A stretch of DNA of 64,000 nt, taken from REEB95 sp963785735 (GTDB lineage Bacteria; Pseudomonadota; Alphaproteobacteria; ATCC43930; CGMCC-115725). Positions 55,201-62,534 of this stretch are shown here, in pieces. A program made the position numbers and the translations under genes. How positions within the stretch are numbered: the stretch's first letter is position 1; the number at the start of each line of letters is the position of its first letter. The stretch spans positions 2,046,001 through 2,110,000 of the forward strand of contig CAWAWJ010000001.1 in assembly GCA_963785735.1 (NCBI GenBank), in the 5' to 3' direction. Under the pieces are notes generated by a model. It did no database searches. It saw only the letters and a program-made list of their open reading frames with translations, and was not told the origin of the DNA.

Positions 55201-55956
55201 TACACCCAGAAGGCCACGGTCGGCGGCCACAAGGTCTATCTCCGCACCGGCGAATACGAGGATGGCCGCCTGGCCGAGGTGTTCATCGACATGCACAAGG
55301 AAGGCTCCGCCTTCCGTTCGCTGATGAACAACTTCGCCATCGCCATCTCGATCGGCTTGCAATATGGCGTGCCGCTCGAGGAGTTCGTCGAAGCCTTCAC
55401 CTTCACCCGCTTTGATCCAGCCGGCATGGTCGAGGGCAACGACGCCATCAAGATGGCGACCTCGATCCTCGACTACCTCTTCCGTGAGCTCGCCATCTCC
55501 TATCTCGGGCGCAACGATCTGGCGCATGTGCAGCCGGCCGATCTCATGCCCGACACACTGGGCAAGGGCGCGGCGGAATCGAACCTGCCGGAAGGGCCCA
55601 AGCCCGACATGGCTGCGGTCATGCAACGCGTCGCGTCGAACGGCTATATGCGCAAGAAGCTCACCGTGTTCCAAGGCGGCGCCGGACAGGCGCAGCCTCA
55701 AGCGCAGGCAAGCGCGCGCGCGCCGATGATGGAAATGGCCGGCGGCGGCACTATGACGGTGGCGACCAATCTCGCCGCCGATCTCCACGCCACGACATCC
55801 ATGACGCCGCCCGACAGCCGGATCGAACAGATCAAGGCGGCGCGGATGAAGGGATATGAGGGCGACAGTTGCGGCGAGTGCGGCAACTTCACCCTGGTTA
55901 GGAACGGCACCTGCCTCAAATGCGATACCTGCGGCGGCACCAGCGGCTGTAGTTGA
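52267..55956 (+). CDS. nrdJ: Adenosylcobalamin-dependent (class II) ribonucleotide reductase NrdJ
   Basis: NrdJ makes deoxyribonucleotides with a radical from vitamin B12 and needs no oxygen. The 1229-residue protein has the long alphaproteobacterial layout: NSPQWFNTGMHWAYG, QPHACFIQSVADDL, SGTGSNFSKLRG, the finger-loop region NPCSEYMFLDDTACNLASLNL with active-site cysteines, and PTGTIGLVMDCDTTGIEPDFAL. The C-terminal tail has a CGECG...CDTCG cluster likely to bind zinc or take electrons from thioredoxin. It is monocistronic, followed by a terminator. Confidence 0.97.
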   Translation: MRIERRFTTAGQDPYQAITFKSATSEIRNPDGSRVFYLPDIDVPADWSQVACDILAQKYFRKAGVPAKLKPVEEKDVPSWLWRKVPDSKALEKLPAAERTESERSAKQVFHRLAGTWTYWGWKGGYFDGESDARSYYDEMCFMLCRQMAAPNSPQWFNTGMHWAYGIDGPAQGHYYVDFKTGELVVSKSAYEHPQPHACFIQSVADDLVNEGGIMDLWVREARLFKYGSGTGSNFSKLRGDGEKLSGGGKSSGLMSFLKIGDRAAGAIKSGGTTRRAAKMVTVDIDHPDIETYIDWKVVEEQKVAALVSGSKLAQKHLNLIMAACNGPEAQALGENRHDPKRNMALRREIKAARAVMIPENYVQRVIQFAQQGYTKIDFKTYDLDWDSEAYLTVSGQNSNNSVRVTNDFLDRVLKGGKWDLIRRIDGKVHKTLEARDLWAKIAEAAWASADPGLQYDTTINEWHTCPASGRINASNPCSEYMFLDDTACNLASLNLMAFRREGGHFDTPAFEHAVRLWTVALEISVLMAQFPSKEIAKLSYEFRTLGLGYANIGGLLMAAGLSYDSDQGRALCAAITAVMTGVSYATSAEMAGELGAFPGYDKNRDAMLRVIRNHRRAAHGERAGYESLSVPPVPLDAVNCPDRTLIQSAHQAWDAALMLGELHGYRNAQSTVIAPTGTIGLVMDCDTTGIEPDFALVKFKKLAGGGYFRIINRVVPEALAKLGYAAKDIEAMVLYAVGHGTLKGSPAIGHKELKAKGFTESALEALESQLATAFDIKFAFNKWTLGEEFCKAAFGFSDAQMNEVSFDMLAALGFTKAEIDAANTYCCGAMTLEGAPFIKNEHLPVFDCANPCGRIGKRALSVDSHIRMMAAAQPFISGAISKTINMPNAATVEQCKDAYMLSWRLGLKANALYRDGSKLSQPLQSMLIDDETDDDAIADLAAKNPAERAPLVAERIVERVVERVIRERSRLPQRRKGYTQKATVGGHKVYLRTGEYEDGRLAEVFIDMHKEGSAFRSLMNNFAIAISIGLQYGVPLEEFVEAFTFTRFDPAGMVEGNDAIKMATSILDYLFRELAISYLGRNDLAHVQPADLMPDTLGKGAAESNLPEGPKPDMAAVMQRVASNGYMRKKLTVFQGGAGQAQPQAQASARAPMMEMAGGGTMTVATNLAADLHATTSMTPPDSRIEQIKAARMKGYEGDSCGECGNFTLVRNGTCLKCDTCGGTSGCS

Positions 55957-56016
55957 TCGCTACGCGGCACCCCGGCTACAGCCTCCCGGCCGGCACCGTG
56001 ACTGAGGCAGAAATTG

Positions 56017-56050
56017 GGGGGCACGGCGCAAGCCGTGCCCCCGCTTTTTT
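56017..56050 (+). terminator. Intrinsic terminator of nrdJ
   Basis: GGGGGCACGGC (56017-56027) pairs with GCCGTGCCCCC (56032-56042) around GCAA, followed by GC and six T. It lies 60 bases past the nrdJ stop and 48 bases before the next ATG. Confidence 0.88.
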
Positions 56051-56097
56051 CTCTCTTTTCACCCACCATCCAACCCCTTTTAGCGCAGGCTGACCGC

Positions 56098-56511
56098 ATG
56101 CTTGTCCACCGCCGTAAATTCCGCATCGAATGGGGGCAATGCGATCCCGCCGGGATCGTGTTCTATCCGCAATACTTCGCCATGTTCGATGTCAGTACGG
56201 CGCAGTTGTTCGAGCGCACCGGGCTTTCTGGATCGGAGATGCGCAAGAAATACGGCACCATCGGCTGCCCGCTGGTCGATGCCGGAGCAAACTTCCTCAG
56301 ACCCTGCTTCTATGACGACATGGTCACTGCCGAATGCGAGGTCGCCGAATGGGGCCGCTCGAGCTTCACCGTCCGCCACCGTATCCTCAATGGCAGCGAG
56401 CTGGCGGTTGAGGGCTTCGAGAAGCGCATCTGGGCCAAGTCACACCCCGAGCGGCCGGGCATCAAGCCCGAGCCGGTGCCCGACGAGATCAAGGCCAGCC
56501 TGTCCGGCTAG
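56098..56511 (+). CDS. Acyl-CoA thioesterase, 4-hydroxybenzoyl-CoA thioesterase-like
   Basis: A 137-residue hotdog-fold thioesterase. IEWGQCDPAGIVFYPQYFAMFD contains the catalytic aspartate motif of the 4HBT branch, and YDDMVTAECEVAEWGRSSFTVRHRI is the central strand region. It hydrolyses acyl- or aroyl-CoA in the cytoplasm; the substrate cannot be told. The ATG at 56098 is preferred; the frame starting at 56014 covers the nrdJ terminator. Confidence 0.85.
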   Translation: MLVHRRKFRIEWGQCDPAGIVFYPQYFAMFDVSTAQLFERTGLSGSEMRKKYGTIGCPLVDAGANFLRPCFYDDMVTAECEVAEWGRSSFTVRHRILNGSELAVEGFEKRIWAKSHPERPGIKPEPVPDEIKASLSG

Positions 56512-56555
56512 GCCCGAGCGCATCAGGCCGAATATACGCCGCTTGGGGTGGGGAT

Positions 56556-56653
56556 ACTCCGCCAAAGGCCCGCCTAGAACTGATACCCTTGCCTTTGGGC
56601 GAGGGGCCACGCGCAGTTGACTGACCGGCCATCCTCGGATGGCCGGTTTTTTT
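56556..56653 (+). ncRNA. Possible structured small RNA ending at a terminator
   Basis: Between the thioesterase and ridA a compact region has one stem, CGCCAAAGGC (56560-56569) with GCCTTTGGGCG (56591-56601, one bulge), followed by an intrinsic terminator. No ORF fits. It may be a separate small RNA or only a structured 3' untranslated region of the thioesterase; no clear promoter was identified. Confidence 0.3.
56625..56653 (+). terminator. Intrinsic terminator before ridA
   Basis: CCGGCCATCC (56625-56634) and GGATGGCCGG (56637-56646) form a 10-bp palindrome with a run of seven T after it. It should stop transcripts from the thioesterase side, 83 bases before the ridA start. Confidence 0.92.
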
Positions 56654-56735
56654 ATGTGGAATCAACGTGCCGCCGTGCTGAAATTGCTGGGCAAGAGGCA
56701 ACTAACTATCCACAGAGGGCGGCGAGGGAGAGACC

Positions 56736-57203
56736 ATGGCTGGACGAATCGAGGCGCGATTGAAGGAATTGAAGATCGAGTTGCCGAATCCGGTGCCGCC
56801 GCGCTGGAGCTATGTGCCGACGGCGCGCACCGGCGATTTGCTGTTCGTCTCGGGCCAGCTTTGCCATTGGCAGGGCGAGAACCGGTTCATCGGCAAGCTC
56901 GGCCGCGAGATTTCGCTCGATGACGGTACGCAGGCGGCGCGGCTCTGCGGCCTCAACCTGCTGACGCAGGTGAAGGCGGCGCTGGACGGCGATCTCGAGC
57001 GCGTGGTGCGCTGCGTCAAGCTGGTGGGCTTCGTCAATTCCATGCCCGATTTCACCGACCAGCCGCTTGTCGTGAATGGCTGCTCCGAACTGATGGGCGA
57101 GGTGTTCGGCGATTCCGGCAAGCATGCGCGCTCGGCCGTGGGCGTGGTGGCGCTGCCGGGCAATGTCGCGGTCGAAGTCGAGGCGGTATTCGAGGTGCGT
57201 TGA
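56736..57203 (+). CDS. RidA family protein
   Basis: A 155-residue RidA/YjgF/UK114-type protein. The family fold is visible in GDLLFVSGQLCHWQGEN, LTQVKAALDGDLERVVRCVKLVGFVNS and HARSAVGVVALPGNVAVEVEAVFEV. Classic RidA deaminates reactive enamine intermediates; this longer form with an N-terminal helix (RLKELKIELPN) belongs to the YjgH-like branch, where activity is less sure. It precedes the DUF482 gene by 2 bases. Confidence 0.9.
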   Translation: MAGRIEARLKELKIELPNPVPPRWSYVPTARTGDLLFVSGQLCHWQGENRFIGKLGREISLDDGTQAARLCGLNLLTQVKAALDGDLERVVRCVKLVGFVNSMPDFTDQPLVVNGCSELMGEVFGDSGKHARSAVGVVALPGNVAVEVEAVFEVR

Positions 57204-57205
57204 GG

Positions 57206-58372
57206 ATGGACGGCAGCGACCGGCTTTCGATCAAGGTCGTCGAGCGGCTCTCCAAGATCGGGGCCGCGGATTGGGATGAATGCGCCGGAGCGGATAATCC
57301 CTTCCTCTCCCACGCCTTTCTCGATGCGCTCGAAGCGTCGAACTCGGCTTGCGCCGAGACCGGCTGGCTGCCGCAGCATCTGGCGCTCGAGGACGGCGAC
57401 GGCCGGCTCTTGGGCGCCGTGCCGATGTATCTGAAAAGCCATTCCTATGGCGAATACGTGTTCGACCACGGCTGGGCCGAGGCCTATGAGCGCGCCGGCG
57501 GGCGTTATTACCCAAAGCTCCAGGTGGCGGTGCCGTTCACGCCGGTGACCGGGAACAGGATTCTGATCCGCCCCGGCGCGCCACCGGACGCCGCGCGGCT
57601 GCTGGTGGCGGCAATAGTCGAAATAGCCAAGCGGTCGAAGGTATCGTCGCTGCATGTGACCTTCCCGGCCAAGGCTGAATATGAACGCCTGGGCGAGGCG
57701 GGATTTCTTCAGCGCCTGGGGCGGCAATTCCACTGGGAGAATCAAGGCTATAGGAGCTTCGAGGATTTTCTCGATGCGCTCACCGCGCGCAAACGCAAGC
57801 AGATCAAACGCGAGCGGCGCGAAGCCAATGAAGGCGTGGAAATCGAAACGCTTAATGGCGTTGAGATCCAGGCCCGGCATTGGGATGCGTTCTTCCGCTT
57901 CTACACCTCGACCTCGGACAAGAAATGGGGTTCGGCCTATCTGACGCGCGAATTCTTCGACCTCTTGGGCGAGCGCCTGGAAAACAAAGTCGTGCTGGTG
58001 ATGGCAAAGCAGGACGGGCGCTATGTCGCGGGCGCGTTGAACCTGATGGGCAAGGACACGCTCTATGGCCGCAACTGGGGATGTCTGAGCGAGATTCCCT
58101 TTCTCCACTTCGAAGCATGCTATTACCGCGCCATCGATTTCGCCATAGCGCGCGGATTGAAGCGGGTCGAGGCCGGGGCGCAAGGCGCGCACAAGATCCA
58201 GCGGGGATATCTGCCCGTCCCCACCTATAGCGCGCATTGGATTCGCGATCCCGGTTTCGCCAAGGCGGTCGAGGATTTCCTCAAGCGCGAGCGCCGCGCG
58301 GTCGAGAATGAGATGGAGGAGCTTGAGGAAGGACTCTCGCCCTTCAAGCGCGAGGCGGAGGATGGACCCTAA
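57206..58372 (+). CDS. DUF482/FemAB-like acyltransferase family protein
   Basis: A 388-residue protein of the DUF482 family, related to GNAT and FemAB peptidoglycan acyltransferases. It shows WDECAGADNPFLSHAFLDALE at the N-terminus, FPAKAEYERLGEAGFLQRLGRQFHW, and RKRKQIKRERREANEGVEIETL before a C-terminal half with FEACYYRAIDFAIARGLKRVEAGAQGAHKIQRGYLP, the best-conserved block. The ATG at 57206 follows the ridA stop closely; a TTG at 57200 overlaps it. The acceptor is unknown. It overlaps the AlkA-like gene by 11 bases. Confidence 0.85.
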   Translation: MDGSDRLSIKVVERLSKIGAADWDECAGADNPFLSHAFLDALEASNSACAETGWLPQHLALEDGDGRLLGAVPMYLKSHSYGEYVFDHGWAEAYERAGGRYYPKLQVAVPFTPVTGNRILIRPGAPPDAARLLVAAIVEIAKRSKVSSLHVTFPAKAEYERLGEAGFLQRLGRQFHWENQGYRSFEDFLDALTARKRKQIKRERREANEGVEIETLNGVEIQARHWDAFFRFYTSTSDKKWGSAYLTREFFDLLGERLENKVVLVMAKQDGRYVAGALNLMGKDTLYGRNWGCLSEIPFLHFEACYYRAIDFAIARGLKRVEAGAQGAHKIQRGYLPVPTYSAHWIRDPGFAKAVEDFLKRERRAVENEMEELEEGLSPFKREAEDGP

Positions 58373-58961
58373 GCTCCACCGCCGTTTTCTGCGCATCGCC
58401 GGCACGGTCTCGCCGAGATTGCAGGCGGCGCTGCGCGCATCCGGTCCGGTGCGGCATTCCGAGCGCGAGGACAAGGGGGTGGCGGCCTTTCTCGCGCGCG
58501 CCGTGGTCGGTCAGCAACTTTCGACCAAAGCCGCACGAGCCATCTGGGGAAGACTTGAATCGGCTACGGCGGGCGGTGAGCTGCATGCCTTCTTCCACGC
58601 CGATAACGAGCGCGCGCTGCGCGGCTGCGGCTTGTCGCGCGCCAAGGTCAAGGCGTTGCAGAGCATCCGCGCTGCGCATGAAGCGGGCGCGCTTGTCCCC
58701 GCACAAATCCGCGCCATGGCCCACCCGGAGCGCGCGGCGCATCTGACGCAAATCCACGGCATCGGCCCGTGGACCTGCGACATGCTGGCGATCTTCTATT
58801 GCAAGGACCCCGATGTCTGGCCCGACGGCGACAGCGCCGCGCGCAAAACGCTGAAACGGCTCATCGGCAGGCGCAAGCCCGCCAAGGTGGCGGCGCTGTT
58901 CGCGCCGCACCGCTCCATCCTGGCGCTTTACATGTGGAAGATCGCCGACGCCGCGCTCTAA
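58362..58961 (+). CDS. DNA-3-methyladenine glycosylase II family (AlkA-like)
   Basis: A 199-residue HhH-GPD base-excision glycosylase. VVGQQLSTKAARAIWGRL marks the family, the helix-hairpin-helix is HLTQIHGIGPWTCDMLAIF, and the catalytic aspartate is in DVWPDGDSAA. It lacks the N-terminal TATA-binding-like domain of E. coli AlkA, as in short bacterial forms. It removes alkylated bases from DNA. The ATG at 58362 lies within the end of the DUF482 gene, implying coupling. Confidence 0.88.
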   Translation: MDPKLHRRFLRIAGTVSPRLQAALRASGPVRHSEREDKGVAAFLARAVVGQQLSTKAARAIWGRLESATAGGELHAFFHADNERALRGCGLSRAKVKALQSIRAAHEAGALVPAQIRAMAHPERAAHLTQIHGIGPWTCDMLAIFYCKDPDVWPDGDSAARKTLKRLIGRRKPAKVAALFAPHRSILALYMWKIADAAL

Positions 58962-58970
58962 AGCGCCCGC

Positions 58971-61307
58971 CTATTCGACGAATTCGCGCTTGGTCTCGTC
59001 CTGCTCGTCCTTATCGTCCTTGCCCGGCGAGCGCGGCTGCGCCGGCGGCGCCTCGATATAGGTGAAGGCGAGCTTGCCCTCGGCCACCTTGACCTGCACC
59101 ACCCCGCCCTTGGCGAGCTTGCCGAACAGCAATTCCTCGGCCAGCGGCTTCTTGATGTGCTCCTGGATGATCCGGGCCAGCGGCCGCGCGCCGAACAGGC
59201 GGTCATAGCCCTTCTCGGCCAGCCATTTACGCGCCTCGCCGGTCAGTTCGATGGTGACGTTGCGGTCGGCGAGCTGCTCCTCCAATTGGAGAATGAACTT
59301 GTCGACGACCCGGCCGACCGTGTCGGGCGTCAGCGCCGCGAAGGAGATCACCGCGTCGAGCCGGTTGCGGAATTCGGGCGTGAACAGGCGGTTGATCGCC
59401 TCTTCGTCGTCGCCGCTCCGGGGCTCGTTGCCGAAGCCCATGGCGTTCTTGGCCAAATCCATCGCGCCCGCATTGGTGGTCATGATGAGAATTACGTTGC
59501 GGAAATCGACCGATTTGCCGTTGTGGTCGGTGAGCTTGCCGTAATCCATCACTTGCAACAGGATGTTGAAGAGATCGGGATGCGCCTTCTCGATCTCATC
59601 CAGCAGCAGCACGCAATGCGGATGCTGGTCGATCGCGTCGGTCAGCAACCCGCCCTGGTCGAATCCGACATAGCCCGGCGGCGCGCCGATGAGGCGCGAG
59701 ACGGTGTGGCGCTCCATGTATTCCGACATGTCGAAGCGCGTGAGTTCGATGCCGAGCGTGCGGGCCAATTGCCGCGCCACCTCGGTCTTGCCGACGCCGG
59801 TCGGGCCCGAAAACAAGTAGGAGCCGATCGGCTTGCCGGCCTCGCGCAACCCGGCGCGGGCGAGCTTGATCGCCGCGGCCAGCGCGTCGATCGCCTTGTC
59901 CTGGCCGAACACCATGGTTTTCAGATCGCGGTCGAGATTCTTCAAGACCTCGCGGTCGTCGCGCGACACGCTCTTCGGGGGAATGCGGGCCATGGTCGCC
60001 ACCACCGCCTCGACGTCCTTGGCGGTGACGGTCTTGCGCCGCTTGTTTTCGGGCAACAGCATCTGCGAGGCGCCGACCTCGTCGATCACGTCGATGGCCT
60101 TGTCCGGCAGCTTGCGGTCGCCGATATAACGGTTCGACAGCTCGACCGCGGCGCGGATGGCGTCGGCGGTGTAGCGCACATGGTGGTGGCGCTCGTAATA
60201 GGGCTTCAAGCCGCGGAGGATCTTCACCGAATCCTCGACCGTCGGCTCGTTGACGTCGATCTTCTGGAAGCGGCGCACCAGCGCGCGGTCCTTCTCGAAG
60301 TAATTCCGGTATTCTTTGTAGGTCGTCGAGCCGATGCAGCGGATCGCGCCCGAGGCCAAGGCCGGCTTCAACAAATTCGAGGCATCCATCGCGCCGCCCG
60401 AAGTGGCGCCGGCCCCAATGACGGTGTGGATCTCGTCGATGAACAGGATCGCGCCGGGCAGCGCCTCAAGCTCGGCCAGCACCGCCTTCAACCGCTCCTC
60501 GAAATCGCCGCGATAGCGCGTGCCGGCCAGAAGCGCGCCCATGTCGAGGCCGTATATAGTGGCATTCTGCAATACCTCGGGCACCTCGCGCTGCACGATG
60601 CGGCGCGCCAGCCCCTCGGCGATGGCGGTCTTGCCGACGCCGGGATCGCCGACATAGAGCGGGTTGTTCTTGGAGCGGCGGCAAAGAATCTGGATGGTGC
60701 GGTCGACCTCGGCCTCGCGGCCGATCAGCGGGTCGATCTTGCCGTTGCGCGCCTTCTTGTTGAGATTGACGCAATAGGCGTCGAGCGCGTCATGGGCGCG
60801 CTTCGGCGCCTTCTCGGCGCGCGGCGGCTCCTCTTCCTCCGCGCCCTGGACGCGGCGGGTTTCGGAGCGGCCCGGCGCCTTGGCGATGCCGTGCGAGATA
60901 TAGTTCACCGCGTCGAAGCGTGTCATGTCCTGCTCTTGCAGGTAATAGACGGCGTGGCTTTCGCGCTCGGCGAACAGCGCCACCAGCACATTGGCGCCGG
61001 TCACCTCCTCGCGGCCCGAGGATTGAACGTGGATCGCGGCGCGTTGCAGCACGCGCTGGAAGCTGGCGGTCGGCTTGGCGTCCTCGACCTGGGCCGCCAC
61101 CAAATTGACCAGCTCGTTGTCGACGTAATTGATGAGCTCGCGGCGCAGCTTCTCGATATCGACCGTGCAGGCGCGCAACACCGCCATCGCGTCCTGGTCC
61201 TCGGTCAAGGCCAGCAGGAGATGCTCGAGCGTCGCGTATTCGTGCCGGCGCTCATTGGCGTAGGCCAAGGCGCGGTGCAGGGTTTTTTCGAGGTTACGCG
61301 ACAGCAT
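58971..61307 (-). CDS. clpA: ATP-dependent Clp protease ATP-binding subunit ClpA
   Basis: ClpA unfolds substrates and feeds them to ClpP; it handles N-degron proteins with ClpS. The 778-residue protein has the N-terminal Clp-N repeats, first AAA domain with Walker A GDPGVGKTAIAEGLARR, and second with GPTGVGKTEVARQLA, plus the C-terminal ClpP-binding region. The tail carries extra acidic residues (DDKDEQDETKREFVE). It begins 6 bases after clpS. Confidence 0.97.
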   Translation of the reverse strand: MLSRNLEKTLHRALAYANERRHEYATLEHLLLALTEDQDAMAVLRACTVDIEKLRRELINYVDNELVNLVAAQVEDAKPTASFQRVLQRAAIHVQSSGREEVTGANVLVALFAERESHAVYYLQEQDMTRFDAVNYISHGIAKAPGRSETRRVQGAEEEEPPRAEKAPKRAHDALDAYCVNLNKKARNGKIDPLIGREAEVDRTIQILCRRSKNNPLYVGDPGVGKTAIAEGLARRIVQREVPEVLQNATIYGLDMGALLAGTRYRGDFEERLKAVLAELEALPGAILFIDEIHTVIGAGATSGGAMDASNLLKPALASGAIRCIGSTTYKEYRNYFEKDRALVRRFQKIDVNEPTVEDSVKILRGLKPYYERHHHVRYTADAIRAAVELSNRYIGDRKLPDKAIDVIDEVGASQMLLPENKRRKTVTAKDVEAVVATMARIPPKSVSRDDREVLKNLDRDLKTMVFGQDKAIDALAAAIKLARAGLREAGKPIGSYLFSGPTGVGKTEVARQLARTLGIELTRFDMSEYMERHTVSRLIGAPPGYVGFDQGGLLTDAIDQHPHCVLLLDEIEKAHPDLFNILLQVMDYGKLTDHNGKSVDFRNVILIMTTNAGAMDLAKNAMGFGNEPRSGDDEEAINRLFTPEFRNRLDAVISFAALTPDTVGRVVDKFILQLEEQLADRNVTIELTGEARKWLAEKGYDRLFGARPLARIIQEHIKKPLAEELLFGKLAKGGVVQVKVAEGKLAFTYIEAPPAQPRSPGKDDKDEQDETKREFVE

Positions 61308-61313
61308 GAACCC

Positions 61314-61643
61314 TCAATCCTTTTCCAAGGTGCATTGCAGCGGATGCTGGTGCTGGCGGGCGAAATCCATCACCTGGGTCACCTTGGTCTCGGCGACCTC
61401 GTAGGTATAGACGCCGCAGATGCCGACGCCGCGGCGATGCACATGCATCATGATGCGAGTCGCCTCGTCGCGGTTCTTGGCGAAGAAACGCTCGAGGATG
61501 TGGACGACGAACTCCATCGGCGTGTAGTCGTCGTTGAGCATCAGGACTTTGTACATCGAGGGCTTCTTCGTCTTGGGCTTGGCCTTGACGATCACGCCCG
61601 TGGTCGGGCCCTCGCTGCCGTTGCGCTTCTCGATGTCGCTCAT
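61314..61643 (-). CDS. clpS: ATP-dependent Clp protease adaptor ClpS
   Basis: ClpS recognises N-terminal Leu, Phe, Trp or Tyr and delivers such proteins to ClpAP. The 109-residue protein has the conserved MYKVLMLNDDYTPMEFVVHILERFF, with the N-degron pocket, and HRRGVGICGVYTYEVAETKV. The ATG at 61643 is the usual start; the frame upstream is not conserved. The aat gene at 47.5 kb makes one class of the degrons it reads. Confidence 0.96.
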   Translation of the reverse strand: MSDIEKRNGSEGPTTGVIVKAKPKTKKPSMYKVLMLNDDYTPMEFVVHILERFFAKNRDEATRIMMHVHRRGVGICGVYTYEVAETKVTQVMDFARQHQHPLQCTLEKD

Positions 61644-61797
61644 CACCCAATCCGTGGAACAACTCCGATTCCCCGCCCCCCGAATTTGCCGTCCCCGACA
61701 TGATAGGAGGTCGGCCTCCCCGGGGGGAAGCCCTTTCCAAACCGGCCCGACGCCTATCGCCCATGCCAAGAGCCTAGGCCCGGCGGGTTAACGGCGT

Positions 61798-61830
61798 GCA
61801 AAACAAAAGACCCGGCCAAGCGGCCGGGTC
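61798..61830 (-). terminator. Intrinsic terminator of the phasin gene
   Basis: On the minus strand GACCCGGCC pairs with GGCCGGGTC around GCTT and is followed by TCTTTTGTTTT. It lies 32 bases below the phasin stop and should isolate that transcript from clpS. Confidence 0.9.
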
Positions 61831-61862
61831 ATTGAATCGCTTACAGGCGGGAAACCGGCGCA

Positions 61863-62300
61863 TCACGCCGCGAGCTGTTTTGTCAATTTCGCCAGCGTCG
61901 TCTCGAAACAGTGTTCGAGCGGCATCGCGGCTTCCTTTGCCAGCGCCAGGCTCCATTGCGACAGCTTGGCCGAGCGGTCGAGCAGCGTGTCGACGCCGGT
62001 CTTGGCCAAGCCGGCATTGATCTCGAACACCTGATCGAGGGTCTTGGCCTGGAGCAGGCTCTTGGCGGCCTCGCCGGCGGCGGTCAGGGCGGCCTGGGTG
62101 TAGCCCATATATTCCTTGGCCAGCGCCTCAAAACCCTCACTCAGCGCCGCATTGGCCTTGAGCATGGCATCGAGATGTTCACGCGACAACGCGGCCAATT
62201 CTTCATAGCCGCTGAGCGCGCTGGGGAACGCGGAGTAGGTTTGGGTGCTCGCCGATTCGACCGATGCCGGAACCGCCAGCTTCTTCACCTTGGCCGTCAT
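61863..62300 (-). CDS. Phasin family protein
   Basis: A 145-residue phasin that coats polyhydroxyalkanoate granules. It is almost all amphipathic helix with heptad-like hydrophobics, from GYEELAALSREHLDAMLKANAALSEG through AALTAAGEAAKSLLQAKTLDQVFEINAG to the C-terminus, matching the phasin_2 family. It has its own promoter and terminator. No phaC, phaZ or phaR gene is in the window. Confidence 0.9.
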   Translation of the reverse strand: MTAKVKKLAVPASVESASTQTYSAFPSALSGYEELAALSREHLDAMLKANAALSEGFEALAKEYMGYTQAALTAAGEAAKSLLQAKTLDQVFEINAGLAKTGVDTLLDRSAKLSQWSLALAKEAAMPLEHCFETTLAKLTKQLAA

Positions 62301-62322
62301 GATAATCTCCTAACCACTATAT

Positions 62323-62385
62323 TGCGCTGCAGCATAGAAATATAATTCCATTGTTGAAGCGCTTCAAGAGTGATTGTGCGCTGCA
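62323..62385. promoter_or_regulatory. Phasin promoter with two kinds of operator-like sites
   Basis: The minus-strand promoter is TTGAAG (62362-62367), 17 bases, TATATT (62339-62344). TGCGCTGCA occurs at 62323-62331, around the expected start, and again at 62377-62385, just upstream; this resembles sites of the PHA repressor PhaR. The -35 is part of TTGAAGCGCTTCAA (62354-62367), a perfect 14-bp palindrome with a central CG, as in LacI-family operators. Confidence 0.65.
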
Positions 62386-62534
62386 ATCGGACTGGTTAAT
62401 GGCCAACTCGGCCGCCAGCCACGGCGCAATGCCCGGCCGCAACATGAAATATCTTCAATCAAGCCAGGAATTACTGGACACGGAATCGCTATATTCCTAA
62501 GCTTTTCCGGGGTTAGTCCTGTACTCTTGCTGGC

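Noticed and set aside
52915..55788. Long minus-strand ORFs of 403 and 503 residues
   Set aside because: Both are antisense to nrdJ and are explained by strong codon bias.
59157..61703. An 848-residue plus-strand ORF
   Set aside because: It is the antisense shadow of clpA and clpS, with an Arg/His/Asp-rich composition typical of GC-rich opposite strands.
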